From Chloroflexota bacterium (GTDB lineage Bacteria > Chloroflexota > Anaerolineae > Promineifilales > Promineifilaceae): a stretch of 34,389 nt of DNA. Below, piece by piece: positions 26,771 to 34,294 of the stretch (position 1 is its first letter; each line of letters opens with the position of its first letter). The stretch spans positions 1-34,389 of the forward strand of contig JACTMP010000062.1 of the NCBI GenBank assembly GCA_014584575.1. Reading direction: 5' to 3'. Made by a program: the position numbers and the translations under genes. Below the pieces are notes generated by a model. It worked only from the letters and a program-made list of their open reading frames with translations, was not told the DNA's origin and did not search any database.

Positions 26771-28000
26771 ATGATCTCATTGCCCGCTGAATTTACCTGG
26801 CCGCAATATGACGGCCGTGCCATTGCCAATGTGCCCGCCACGGTGGCCGACATTTTACATGTGCCCTTCAACGGTTTGCCGCCGCTGGCGGCCGACCTGT
26901 GGCAGCCACTTGGCGGCGGCGTGAAACGAGTGGTACTCATTGTCCTCGATGGTTTTGGCTGGAATTTGCTGCAAGAGGAAGCGGCCAATTTGGGGGCGTT
27001 GGTGCAAAAAGCGGTCATCGTTGACCAACTGACCTCCATTTTTCCCTCGACGACAGTGGCGGCGCTGAGCAGCCTGTGGACGGGCGCTGCCCCGGCGCAG
27101 CATGGCATGTTGGGGCTGACCATGTTTTTCCCGGAGTATGCCGCCGCCGGTGATATGCTCAAGTTCTCACCTGTCTTTGGCCGTTATCCTGATGCGCTGG
27201 TGGAGGCCGGCCTGGAACCGGAAAGTTTTCTCCAGTGGCCGGGTCTGGCGGAGCAACTGGCGCGGTATGGCGTACCCACCTACTCGTTCAAGGCGCGGGA
27301 GATTGTCAACTCGGTGTTGAGCCGGATGCACGGCCGTGGCGTGGTGGCCGATCAGGGGGTGGTGACGTTTGCTGATCTGCTCTGGCAGATGAGCCACCTG
27401 CTGCATGAAAAGGCGGGTGAATCGCTCTTTCTCTTTGCTTACTGGTCGGCCATTGATACCCTCAGCCATTTCCGCTCTTGGGATGGCGCGCCCACCCGCG
27501 CCGAAGCGCGACTGCTTTTTCACCAGCTTGAGCATGAGTTTTTGAACCGGCTCACGGCCGTCGCCCGCCAGGACACCCTCCTCTTCATCACCGCCGACCA
27601 CGGGCAGACCGTCTGGCCGGACATCATTTTCCTGGACGACCACCCCCGTTTGCAGGAGATGTTGTTTATGCGACCCACCGGCGAGCACCGGCTGAGTTAT
27701 TTGTATGCCCGGCACGGCCGTACCGATGATATCATCCATTACCTGCAAACCCATCTCAGCCATGCCCTGGTAGCGGTGCGTTCGGAAGAAGCGTTGGCGG
27801 CGGGATTGTTTGGGCCGGGGCCGCACACGGCCGTAGCCCTGGAAAGAGTGGGGGATGTGATTGCCATCATGCGCGGCGGCTACCGGCTGCTTAGCCGCGC
27901 CCAGGAGAAAAAAGCGCGCCTGATGGTGGCCGGGCACGGCAGCCTGACCCACGCCGAAATGATGACTCCCTGGTTGGGGTTTCGGTTGGATGGCTGGTAG
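26771..28000 (+). CDS. Type I phosphodiesterase / nucleotide pyrophosphatase-like protein
   Basis: 409 residues of the alkaline phosphatase superfamily. The first metal-binding aspartate is in VVLIVLDGFGWN (D60), the nucleophile is Thr94 or its neighbour in IFPSTTVAALSSLWTGAAPA, followed by QHGMLG. Later ligands are in FAYWSAIDTLSHF and LFITADHGQT. Family members hydrolyse nucleotide or phospholipid diesters; the substrate here cannot be assigned. No signal peptide is visible, so it is probably cytoplasmic. I chose the ATG at 26771; an upstream TTG at 26723 would add 16 residues unlike the family. It is a monocistronic gene by layout. Confidence 0.82.
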   Translation: MISLPAEFTWPQYDGRAIANVPATVADILHVPFNGLPPLAADLWQPLGGGVKRVVLIVLDGFGWNLLQEEAANLGALVQKAVIVDQLTSIFPSTTVAALSSLWTGAAPAQHGMLGLTMFFPEYAAAGDMLKFSPVFGRYPDALVEAGLEPESFLQWPGLAEQLARYGVPTYSFKAREIVNSVLSRMHGRGVVADQGVVTFADLLWQMSHLLHEKAGESLFLFAYWSAIDTLSHFRSWDGAPTRAEARLLFHQLEHEFLNRLTAVARQDTLLFITADHGQTVWPDIIFLDDHPRLQEMLFMRPTGEHRLSYLYARHGRTDDIIHYLQTHLSHALVAVRSEEALAAGLFGPGPHTAVALERVGDVIAIMRGGYRLLSRAQEKKARLMVAGHGSLTHAEMMTPWLGFRLDGW

Positions 28001-28051
28001 CGGCCAGGACATTTTTATTTGCTAATGCGGTGATGCCAGCATTGCATTGTC

Positions 28052-28480
28052 TCAACGGGCTGATAGCTGGTTAAGTATGTGCAGTAGAGCCAGGGCGTAG
28101 GTTTCGCTGGCGGTCGGGGCCGAAAAGATTAACGGCCGTCCCTCCCGCATAATGACCAAGTGATAGCCATCCGCCAACCGATTCAGGGTAAACTCCGGCC
28201 TTGCCTCTTGTAACAACCGCTCCAACTCCTGCCGCAGTTTCTCTTCGGTGGGCAGCCAGATGGCTTCGTGTGTCAGCAGGTGGTCGGCGGCCCATTCGGC
28301 CGTGCCATGAAACGTCAGCGCCGGCCAGCCTTGCACCAGTTCCATCGTCACCATCACGTCTGAAATGACAAACACCTTGTCGTCCATGCCCCGGTCAGGA
28401 ATGGCGAAGAAGTCATTCACGGCCGTCTGCCACACCAGCCCGGCCTCTTTCAATTGTTTGGCTAACGTTAGTGGAATCAT
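28052..28480 (-). CDS. Small conserved-looking protein of unknown function
   Basis: 142 residues from the ATG at 28480 (MIPLTLAKQLKEAGLVWQ). It contains FAIPDRGMDDKVFVISDVMV, FHGTAEWAADHL, an EKLRQELERLLQEARPEF helix and a C-terminal ETYALALLHIL segment. It is soluble and balanced in charge, with codon use like its neighbours (it carries ACGGCCGT octamers), so it is a resident gene. I recall similar short proteins in other Chloroflexota, sometimes carrying misleading pilus-assembly names, but cannot assign a function. An alternative start at 28510 would begin within the adjacent palindrome and is less likely. Confidence 0.6.
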   Translation of the reverse strand: MIPLTLAKQLKEAGLVWQTAVNDFFAIPDRGMDDKVFVISDVMVTMELVQGWPALTFHGTAEWAADHLLTHEAIWLPTEEKLRQELERLLQEARPEFTLNRLADGYHLVIMREGRPLIFSAPTASETYALALLHILNQLSAR

Positions 28481-28491
28481 AACTATAACTC

Positions 28492-28517
28492 GTGATGCGT
28501 GACCTCTCACGCATCAC
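28492..28517. repeat. Junction palindrome between the SDR and unknown genes
   Basis: GTGATGCGTGA (28492-28502) and TCACGCATCAC (28507-28517) are perfect complements with a 4-base loop, followed by a further GCATCAC copy. It lies between two minus-strand genes and nearly touches the SDR stop codon. Confidence 0.7.
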
Positions 28518-28520
28518 GCA

Positions 28521-29273
28521 TCACTTCCACGGATTCGCCATTGTCTGAATCAACACCGGCAGCCCAATTTTCAAGTTGGGGTGGCGGGTCAGCAGCCACA
28601 TGACCAGGTCGGCAATATCTTCCGGCGACAGGCATTTGTCGTGAATCAGGCCGGGCATATCCTGGGCCATGGGCGTCAGCACCATGCCGGGGCAAATGGT
28701 GTTCACGCGGATGTTGAAGTCTTGATTTTCTACCTGGATAAACTGGCCCAATGCGTTCAGGGCATGTTTGGAGACGCCATACGCCCCATTCCCGGCGTAA
28801 TACTCCACACCCGATTCGGAACTGATGTTGATGATATGGCCGCTTTGTTGCTGGCGCATGAGGGGCAGCACCGCCCGCGCAAACAAAAATGGCCCACGCA
28901 GGTTGATGGCTATGAGGCGATCCCACTCTTCGATGCTGTGCCGGTGAATGGGTGCGCCGCCGTCAACGGCCGCATTGTTGACCAGAATGTCCACCGTGCC
29001 AAAACGGGCTACGGCCGTCGCCACCACCCGCTCCACATCGGCGACTTCGGATACATCAGCGGTCACAGGTACGGCCGTGCTGCCATTGGTGCGAATCTGG
29101 GCCACTACCTCCGCCAACGGCTCCGCCCGGCGGCCACACAGGACCACCCGCGCCCCGGCGGCGGCTAACGCTATCGCAATGGCCTCACCAATTCCCGTGC
29201 CACCCCCCGTCACAATGGCTGTCTTGTTTTCCACACTTCCTCCTCTTGCCTGTGTAATCGCCATATTGGCCAT
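28521..29273 (-). CDS. Short-chain dehydrogenase/reductase (SDR)
   Basis: 250 residues, classical SDR. The cofactor motif is VTGGGTGIGEAIAIA (TGxxxGxG, about 21-35), followed by CGRR, which suggests NADP(H) preference. NNAA (99-102) and the catalytic residues S152 (INISSESG), Y165 and K169 (YGVSKHAL) are in place. The substrate is unknown; the C-terminus is short. Two ATGs (29273 and 29264) are possible; the Rossmann fold begins at about residue 15 from the first, so the second may be the real start. Confidence 0.87.
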   Translation of the reverse strand: MANMAITQARGGSVENKTAIVTGGGTGIGEAIAIALAAAGARVVLCGRRAEPLAEVVAQIRTNGSTAVPVTADVSEVADVERVVATAVARFGTVDILVNNAAVDGGAPIHRHSIEEWDRLIAINLRGPFLFARAVLPLMRQQQSGHIINISSESGVEYYAGNGAYGVSKHALNALGQFIQVENQDFNIRVNTICPGMVLTPMAQDMPGLIHDKCLSPEDIADLVMWLLTRHPNLKIGLPVLIQTMANPWK

Positions 29274-29333
29274 TTTAAAAGGTCTAATATCTCTTTGGGA
29301 AAATCAATTTTTTTGCTGAGTTCCGAACTACAA

Positions 29334-29897
29334 TCAAGGTAAGCCATCCATGAATTTGCCAAGCTTTTTCGTCCAGTAGCCAATTTGTGTCACCGTTTTC
29401 TGGTTTTCTGGCACGAATGGTGAAACATAAATTTGATCCCAATAATTCCGCATCGATGAAGATTTGGAGCCAGATATTGGAGCCTCGGTAAACAGTTTTA
29501 GGCTCAGGTAAGAACTTCTTAGCTCGTGATTTAAAAGAAAGTAAAAGTCATCGTTTAAATTCGTAGAGTTCACCAGTGTTTTTTCAGGAATTGAAGTGAT
29601 GAAAATTGATATAAATCTATAGAAATACGCTACGGTGCGCTCACCAGATAACAGAAATTTTTGTTGCTTACTGTTTACTAAATTTAGAGTATTTTTGTAG
29701 AGCTTCGTTAGGAGATCATCGAGTGTTTCAAGTGCGGTAACAAGTTCTGGAGGAACTTCGAACTGCTGGGCATTTAATGTCCCATACTCTGTTTTAATTG
29801 GGAAATGGTTGCTTCTAATGTCCTTGATTACATTTTTTAGTTGTACAAAATCCATTAGGTAGAGGTCATTTATGGAACTGAATTCACCATTGTGCAT
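29334..29897 (-). CDS. Unknown AT-rich gene
   Basis: 187 residues from the ATG at 29897, chosen because a GAGGG ribosome-binding site precedes it and everything upstream in frame is antisense to the neighbouring polymerase gene. The protein is mainly helical, rich in Lys, Asn, Phe and Tyr, with segments YLMDFVQLKNVIKDIRSNHF, LDDLLTKLYKNTLNLVNS and YFYRFISIFITSI. I recognise no family. Base composition is clearly lower in GC than both flanks, and no ACGGCCGT octamer occurs in it, both signs of recent acquisition. There is no signal peptide or obvious catalytic motif. Confidence 0.55.
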   Translation of the reverse strand: MHNGEFSSINDLYLMDFVQLKNVIKDIRSNHFPIKTEYGTLNAQQFEVPPELVTALETLDDLLTKLYKNTLNLVNSKQQKFLLSGERTVAYFYRFISIFITSIPEKTLVNSTNLNDDFYFLLNHELRSSYLSLKLFTEAPISGSKSSSMRNYWDQIYVSPFVPENQKTVTQIGYWTKKLGKFMDGLP

Positions 29898-29954
29898 TTT
29901 ATCGCCCTCACGACTGAACATCCAATCACCCTTCCCATTGCCTCCACTTGCCGG

Positions 29955-29960
29955 TATGAT
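29955..29960 (+). promoter_or_regulatory. Candidate -10 element of the dnaE-type gene
   Basis: TATGAT followed by CC, 9 nt before the ATG at 29970, with no ribosome-binding site between. The context resembles that before the MocR gene (TATGATCC at 8323) and suggests a leaderless message. Confidence 0.35.
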
Positions 29961-29969
29961 CCGCCCTGC

Positions 29970-32900
29970 ATGAATCACTTTGCCCACCTCCATGTTCACT
30001 CCCATTATACCCTGCTTGGCGGCACGGCGTCTATTTTTGATCTGGCAAATCGGGCAGCGGCGGAAGGCATGCCGGCGCTGGCGCTGACGGACACGGCCGT
30101 GCTCATGGGCGCAGTCCAATTCCAGCAGGCATGTAAACGGGCGGGCATCCAACCCCTCATCGGCATGACGCTGCCGGTGGCCGCGCCCGAAGGGGAGATG
30201 ACCCTGACACCAGACGTGGCCGGGCGGCTGGTGTTGCTGGCGACCGGGCCAACCGGCTACCAATCGTTGTGTCGCCTCTCGTCGGCCGTGCAGTCCAGCC
30301 CGGCGCGGGAACAGTTGCTACGACAGGGTGTGCCCTGGGGCTGGTTGAAAGAGAACAGCGCCGGGTTGATCGCTCTGGATGGCGGCCGCATGGGGTGGAC
30401 GGAGCGGTATGTGCGGGCGGGCAACCGGCAGGCGGCGGTGCGCTTTGCTTCCCGGTTGGGCGGGTTGTTTGGGGAGATGGGGTATCTGAGTTTGGAATTG
30501 CACAACGCGGCGGACACGGCCGTTGCCCGCGAATTGGTCACGATTGGCGAGCGATTTGGGCTGACGGCCGTTGCCGTCCACCCCATTTACTGCCTGGAAC
30601 AGGCGGAAGCCCCCCGGCTGCGCCTGCTGGCGGCCATAGACCACAACTGCCCCCTGGCCGACGTGCCGGATGAAACGCTGCCCGCTTTTGGCGACACGGC
30701 CGTTTCCCTGCACTGGCAATCCCCCGACCAGATCGCCGCCACCTATGTCGCCTTCCCGGAAGCGGTGGCCCGGACAGCCGACATTGCCCGCCAATGTGCT
30801 ACACCCTGCCTGCCCGACGGCCGTCCCATCTGGCCCAAACTGGAATTACCGGAAGGCCAAACGGCCGAGGAAACATTAACCCAGCAGGCCCAAACCGGCC
30901 TGCAAAAACACCTACCGATTACCGAAACCCGATTACCGATTACCGATTACCAATCCCGCCTGCAACACGAACTCACCGCCATCATCGCCAAAGGATTCGC
31001 GCCGCTCTTCCTGCTGGTGGCGGACATTACCCGCTTTGCGCGGGCGGCGGGGGTGCCGGTGAATACGCGGGGCAGCGTGGCCAATTCGTTGGTGGCCTAC
31101 TGCCTGGGCATTACGCAGGTAGACCCGGTGTTGCATGACCTGTTGTTTGAGCGCTTTTTGAATCCGGCGCGGGCCAATTTGCCGGATATTGACCTGGACT
31201 TTTGCAGCCGCCGCCGCGATGAGGTGCTGCATTACATTCGGGAGACGTATGGGGCGGAGCGGGTGGCGCTGGTGGCCACGGTGTCTACGTTGCAACCCAA
31301 GTCGGCGGCGCGGGAGACGGCGAAGGCGTATGGGTATGCGGAGACGGACATTAAGCGGCTGACGGCCTTGTTGCCCGACCATTGGCACCCCGACCCGCGC
31401 CGCCGCGATGTGTCCAACGTGGAGGAGATTGCCGCGCAGTTGGCGGACGGCCGTGACCGGGATATTTTGCGGGCGGCGTATGCGCTGATCGGGCAGCCGC
31501 ATCATTTGAGTGTGCATCCGGGCGGGGTGGTGATTACGCCGGGGCCGCTGACGGATTTTGTGCCGGTGCAGATGGCCCCCAAAGGGTTTTTGACGACGCA
31601 GTTTGATTTTCGGGATGCGGAGACGATGGGGCTGCCAAAGATGGATTTGTTGGGCATTCGGGCGCTGACGGTGCTGGCGGATGCGGCGGAACTGATTGGC
31701 CAATACCACGACCCGGCGTTTGATCTGGCGGCGATTGACCTGGAGGATGTGAACACGGCCGTGACGTTGACCAGCGCGCAAACCATTGGCGTATTCCAGT
31801 GTGAATCTACCGGGGCGCAGCGCACCTTGCGCCAGTTGCAGGCGCGGAATGTGCGTGATCTGGCGGTGGCGAATGCCTTTTTTAAGCCCGGCCCGGCGTT
31901 GGGCGGCATGGCCCAGGCATTTGTGCGGCGGTATCGGGGGCAGGAGGCGGTGTCCTATTTGCATCCGGCGCTGGAGCCAATTTTGCGGGTTTCGCAGGGG
32001 GTGTTGCTGTTTCAGGAGCAGATTTTGCGGATTGCGACAGAAGTGGCGGGGCTGACCTGGGCGGAGGCGGACCGGCTGCGCAAGGGGATGAGCAAGTTTC
32101 AGGCGCAGGAGATGGCGGCGATTCGGGCGCGGTTTGTGGGTGGCTGCCAGGAGCGGTCGGGGCTGACGGCCGTGCAGGCCGAAACGTTGTGGGGGCAGGT
32201 GGAGCCGTTTGCGGGTTATGGCTTTAACCAGGGTCACGCGACGGCGTATGCCGATGTGAGTTACCGCTCGGCGTATTTGAAGACGCATTATCCGGCGGCG
32301 TTTTTATGTGCCCGGCTGGCGGATCATGGCGGCTTTCACCATCCGGCGATTTATGTTGCGGAGGCGCAGCGGTTGGGGATTCCGGTGCATCCGCCGCATT
32401 TGAATGTGAGTTGGCGGGGGTTTACGATGAGTGAGATTGGGAGATTAGGAGATGGGGAGACTGCCCAATCTCCTAATCTCTCAATCTCCCAATCTCCTTC
32501 TCTTTGGATGGGCCTGGGCCAAATCCGTGATTTGCGCCACTCCTCGATTGAGGCGATTGTAGCGGCACGGCCGTACCACAATCTGCGGGATCTGCTGCAC
32601 AAAGTCCCGTTGCAGAGCAAGGAGATTACGCATTTGATTCAGTGTGGGGCGCTGGATGGGTTGGCCGATAGCCGGGCCGCGCTGCTGGCGGAGGCGGCGG
32701 AGATTGAGCGGGCGGGGAATGTGGGGCAGATGATGTTTGGGTTTGGGGTGGGTACGGCCGTGCCGCCCGAATCGTTGGCGCAGCGGCTGGAATGGGAGAC
32801 GCGGCTGTTGGGTTGGCCCGTCAGCGCCAACCCGATTGCGCTGGTTAAAGAGCAGACGGCCGATGATGTACCGCTGCGATTTGTTCACCGGCTGCGCGGC

Positions 32901-33113
32901 CAGCGGACGACGATTGCCGGGGTGCGTTTGCCGGGTTGGACGGGCGGGCGGGGCTTTTTTGTGGGGGATGGGGATGATTTTGTGGTGGTACGGCCGTTGC
33001 GTGGGTTGAATCAGAAGGTGGAACGGTGGCGGCCGTTGCGCTTTAGCGGGGTGTGGCGGGAGGATGAGTGGGGGGACGGCTGGTTTGAGGCGGAGCAGGT
33101 AGTCGGTTTGTGA
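29970..33113 (+). CDS. dnaE: DNA polymerase III alpha subunit paralogue (DnaE, DnaE2-like length)
   Basis: 1047 residues, the length of DnaE2/ImuC-type polymerases rather than replicative DnaE1. An N-terminal PHP domain begins with HLHVHSHYTLLGG, but the usual TDH(G) motif reads LTDTAVLMG, so a metal ligand is lost and proofreading by PHP is doubtful. Polymerase aspartates are in LPDIDLDFCSRRRDEV (about 405) and PKMDLLGIRALTVL (about 557). HHLSVHPGGVVIT and GYGFNQGHATAYADVSY also fit the family. Two in-frame repeat insertions occur at 30914-30952 and 32433-32497. The start is the ATG at 29970; a GTG at 29892 would add an unrelated leader. No imuA or imuB neighbour is present, so a mutagenesis role is not demonstrated. 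Confidence 0.85.
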   Translation: MNHFAHLHVHSHYTLLGGTASIFDLANRAAAEGMPALALTDTAVLMGAVQFQQACKRAGIQPLIGMTLPVAAPEGEMTLTPDVAGRLVLLATGPTGYQSLCRLSSAVQSSPAREQLLRQGVPWGWLKENSAGLIALDGGRMGWTERYVRAGNRQAAVRFASRLGGLFGEMGYLSLELHNAADTAVARELVTIGERFGLTAVAVHPIYCLEQAEAPRLRLLAAIDHNCPLADVPDETLPAFGDTAVSLHWQSPDQIAATYVAFPEAVARTADIARQCATPCLPDGRPIWPKLELPEGQTAEETLTQQAQTGLQKHLPITETRLPITDYQSRLQHELTAIIAKGFAPLFLLVADITRFARAAGVPVNTRGSVANSLVAYCLGITQVDPVLHDLLFERFLNPARANLPDIDLDFCSRRRDEVLHYIRETYGAERVALVATVSTLQPKSAARETAKAYGYAETDIKRLTALLPDHWHPDPRRRDVSNVEEIAAQLADGRDRDILRAAYALIGQPHHLSVHPGGVVITPGPLTDFVPVQMAPKGFLTTQFDFRDAETMGLPKMDLLGIRALTVLADAAELIGQYHDPAFDLAAIDLEDVNTAVTLTSAQTIGVFQCESTGAQRTLRQLQARNVRDLAVANAFFKPGPALGGMAQAFVRRYRGQEAVSYLHPALEPILRVSQGVLLFQEQILRIATEVAGLTWAEADRLRKGMSKFQAQEMAAIRARFVGGCQERSGLTAVQAETLWGQVEPFAGYGFNQGHATAYADVSYRSAYLKTHYPAAFLCARLADHGGFHHPAIYVAEAQRLGIPVHPPHLNVSWRGFTMSEIGRLGDGETAQSPNLSISQSPSLWMGLGQIRDLRHSSIEAIVAARPYHNLRDLLHKVPLQSKEITHLIQCGALDGLADSRAALLAEAAEIERAGNVGQMMFGFGVGTAVPPESLAQRLEWETRLLGWPVSANPIALVKEQTADDVPLRFVHRLRGQRTTIAGVRLPGWTGGRGFFVGDGDDFVVVRPLRGLNQKVERWRPLRFSGVWREDEWGDGWFEAEQVVGL
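30914..30952. repeat. ACCGATT direct repeats in frame within dnaE
   Basis: ACCGATTACCGAAACCCG followed by ATTACCGATTACCGATTAC is read in frame as PITETRLPITDYQ, about residues 315-330 of the polymerase. The same ACCGATTAC words build the intergenic palindromes at 15836 and 23948, showing that the repeat-forming process also acts inside genes. Confidence 0.7.
32433..32497. repeat. GAGATTGGGAGA inverted repeat in frame within dnaE
   Basis: The left arm GAGATTGGGAGATTAGGAGA (32433-32452) is mirrored by copies of CAATCTCC and TAATCTC on the right arm (to 32497), so the segment can fold into a long hairpin. It is read in frame as EIGRLGDGETAQSPNLSISQ plus SPSL, a probable surface loop of the polymerase before SLWMGLGQIRDLR. 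Confidence 0.75.
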
Positions 33114-33129
33114 GGGGAGTTATGGAAAT

Positions 33130-33187
33130 CCACAGATTACACAGATGTCACAGATTCTTTAATCGGTGCAATCTGTGTAATGTGTGG
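33130..33187. repeat. Inverted repeat downstream of dnaE
   Basis: CCACAGATTACACAGAT (33130-33146) and ATCTGTGTAATGTGTGG (33171-33187) match at 16 of 17 positions as an inverted repeat with a 24-nt loop that holds another CACAGATTC-like word. It is a likely terminator or another member of the junction palindromes. Confidence 0.7.
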
Positions 33188-33255
33188 ATAACTTACTATG
33201 GAGCGGTGTAAAGAGAAGGGGGAAGCGGTGAAAGTGGGAAAACAATGCCGCAGAA

Positions 33256-33412
33256 CGGTTTTCTCCCGTTGCAGAGCGGTTTTCTCCTACTGCAATATGA
33301 TTTTCTCCCGTTACAGAATGGTTTTGCACCGCTACACAACGGTTTTGCACTGCTACAGAATAGTTTTTACCTGCTCCTCTGTCATTTTTACGGGCGCGCG
33401 ATGATTTTTACG
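33256..33412. repeat. 21-bp degenerate tandem repeat, about 8 copies
   Basis: Units start at 33256, 33277, 33298, 33319, 33340, 33361, about 33382 and about 33403, each with a GGTTTT core followed by CTCC or GCAC and a CGTTGCAGA-like segment. The period of 21 gives a heptapeptide on either strand (GENRSAT on the minus strand, PLQNGFL on the plus strand), but stop codons interrupt the minus-strand frame beyond 33350. It is the main content of the gap between dnaE and the VapC gene (33114-33520); I see no credible gene in that gap. Confidence 0.8.
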
Positions 33413-33520
33413 TGTTTCTGTTGGGTGGGGTACGGCCGTGACTGCCACCAACAATAAGCCTGATGCCCGCTTCGCCTGCTGATAGATCAACTGTAATTCA
33501 TGTTAGGCAGGAAAATGAAT

Positions 33521-33973
33521 TTATTTCGCACTAACGATTTGCCGGGGATGGACAACGGTAATATCAGGAATATTGGAAAAATCGCCTGGATTTAGCGTGA
33601 GAATGGTATCAATGGAAGCAATTTTCATCATAGCGACAATGCGAGCATCATGTGTGCGTTTTCCCGATATTTTTTGTGTTGAAACCATCTCTAACCATGT
33701 TGAAAATAGTTGAGGTGTTTCCTCCGCAACTGGAAAACGTTGCATCAATTGCTCAATGACGTTCCGCGTGTATGTCGTAGACCAACCTAAACCGTTGACA
33801 TCTGTGGGACGTGTCGCTACAACCCACATTTCAATCAAAACTTGCGGAGTTAAAAAACAGTCATCGCCATTTGCCAAAATAGCAGCTACAGCATTTGCAA
33901 CCACCTCGTGTTGTGCGTCCGATGGGTTGCTGAATCGAAGAATGATATTGGTGTCAAGCAAGTATGTTGTCAC
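33521..33973 (-). CDS. PIN-domain toxin, VapC-like
   Basis: 150 residues with the PIN-domain acidic centre: D7 (YLLDTNIIL), E48 (QVLIEMWVV), D109 (THDARIVA) and D131 (LNPGDFSNI). VapC-type proteins are RNases that cleave tRNA or rRNA and are neutralised by a paired antitoxin. The GTG start overlaps the stop of the upstream antitoxin gene (GTGA), the typical toxin-antitoxin coupling. Composition is AT-richer than the core of the window and contains no ACGGCCGT, fitting a mobile module. Confidence 0.85.
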   Translation of the reverse strand: MTTYLLDTNIILRFSNPSDAQHEVVANAVAAILANGDDCFLTPQVLIEMWVVATRPTDVNGLGWSTTYTRNVIEQLMQRFPVAEETPQLFSTWLEMVSTQKISGKRTHDARIVAMMKIASIDTILTLNPGDFSNIPDITVVHPRQIVSAK

Positions 33974-34221
33974 GATTCGTAAATGCTGCCACGATCAAAC
34001 GCTTCATCCGGTAACGTCAGCCCAGTATTATTCAATCCCGAAACCCACTCCAGAAAATCTTCGGCGCGCTCTTTGGGCGTTGCATTTTGCCAAAAAGGGG
34101 TTGTCTTCCTCACACTCCTGGCTTGAACTTTGAGGGACAAGATGTAGTCAGCAATTCTAGAAAGTTGATTTTCATTTAATGAGTCGATTTGTTTTTTGAC
34201 TGTTTCACGTAACATCATCAT
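33970..34221 (-). CDS. Antitoxin of the VapC-like toxin
   Basis: 83 residues, MMMLRETVKKQIDSLNENQL followed by an ADYILSLKVQ helix, FWQNATPKERAEDFLEWV and the toxin-wrapping-like end LPDEAFDRGSIYES. This resembles short antitoxins paired with PIN toxins, in which the C-terminus blocks the active site. It lies first in the operon and overlaps the toxin start by 4 bp. Two further ATGs follow the first, so the exact start within the MMM run is open. Confidence 0.75.
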   Translation of the reverse strand: MMMLRETVKKQIDSLNENQLSRIADYILSLKVQARSVRKTTPFWQNATPKERAEDFLEWVSGLNNTGLTLPDEAFDRGSIYES

Positions 34222-34294
34222 TAAACCTCAAAAAATTAATCACCAGATGGCGATAATTAATCCAGACAATCTTTCTCTTCAACTTGAAAGGTAA

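Noticed and set aside
29898..30263. N-terminal extension of the AT-rich unknown gene
   Set aside because: This part is antisense to dnaE, has different composition, and a ribosome-binding site supports the internal ATG at 29897.
30933..32288. Long minus-strand Arg-rich open frame (451 codons)
   Set aside because: Antisense to dnaE with composition typical of a shadow frame in GC-rich DNA.
33245..33457. Plus-strand open frame over the 21-bp repeat
   Set aside because: Its hydrophobic heptads follow from the repeat itself; there is no ribosome-binding site and the frame extends past the repeat into low-support sequence.
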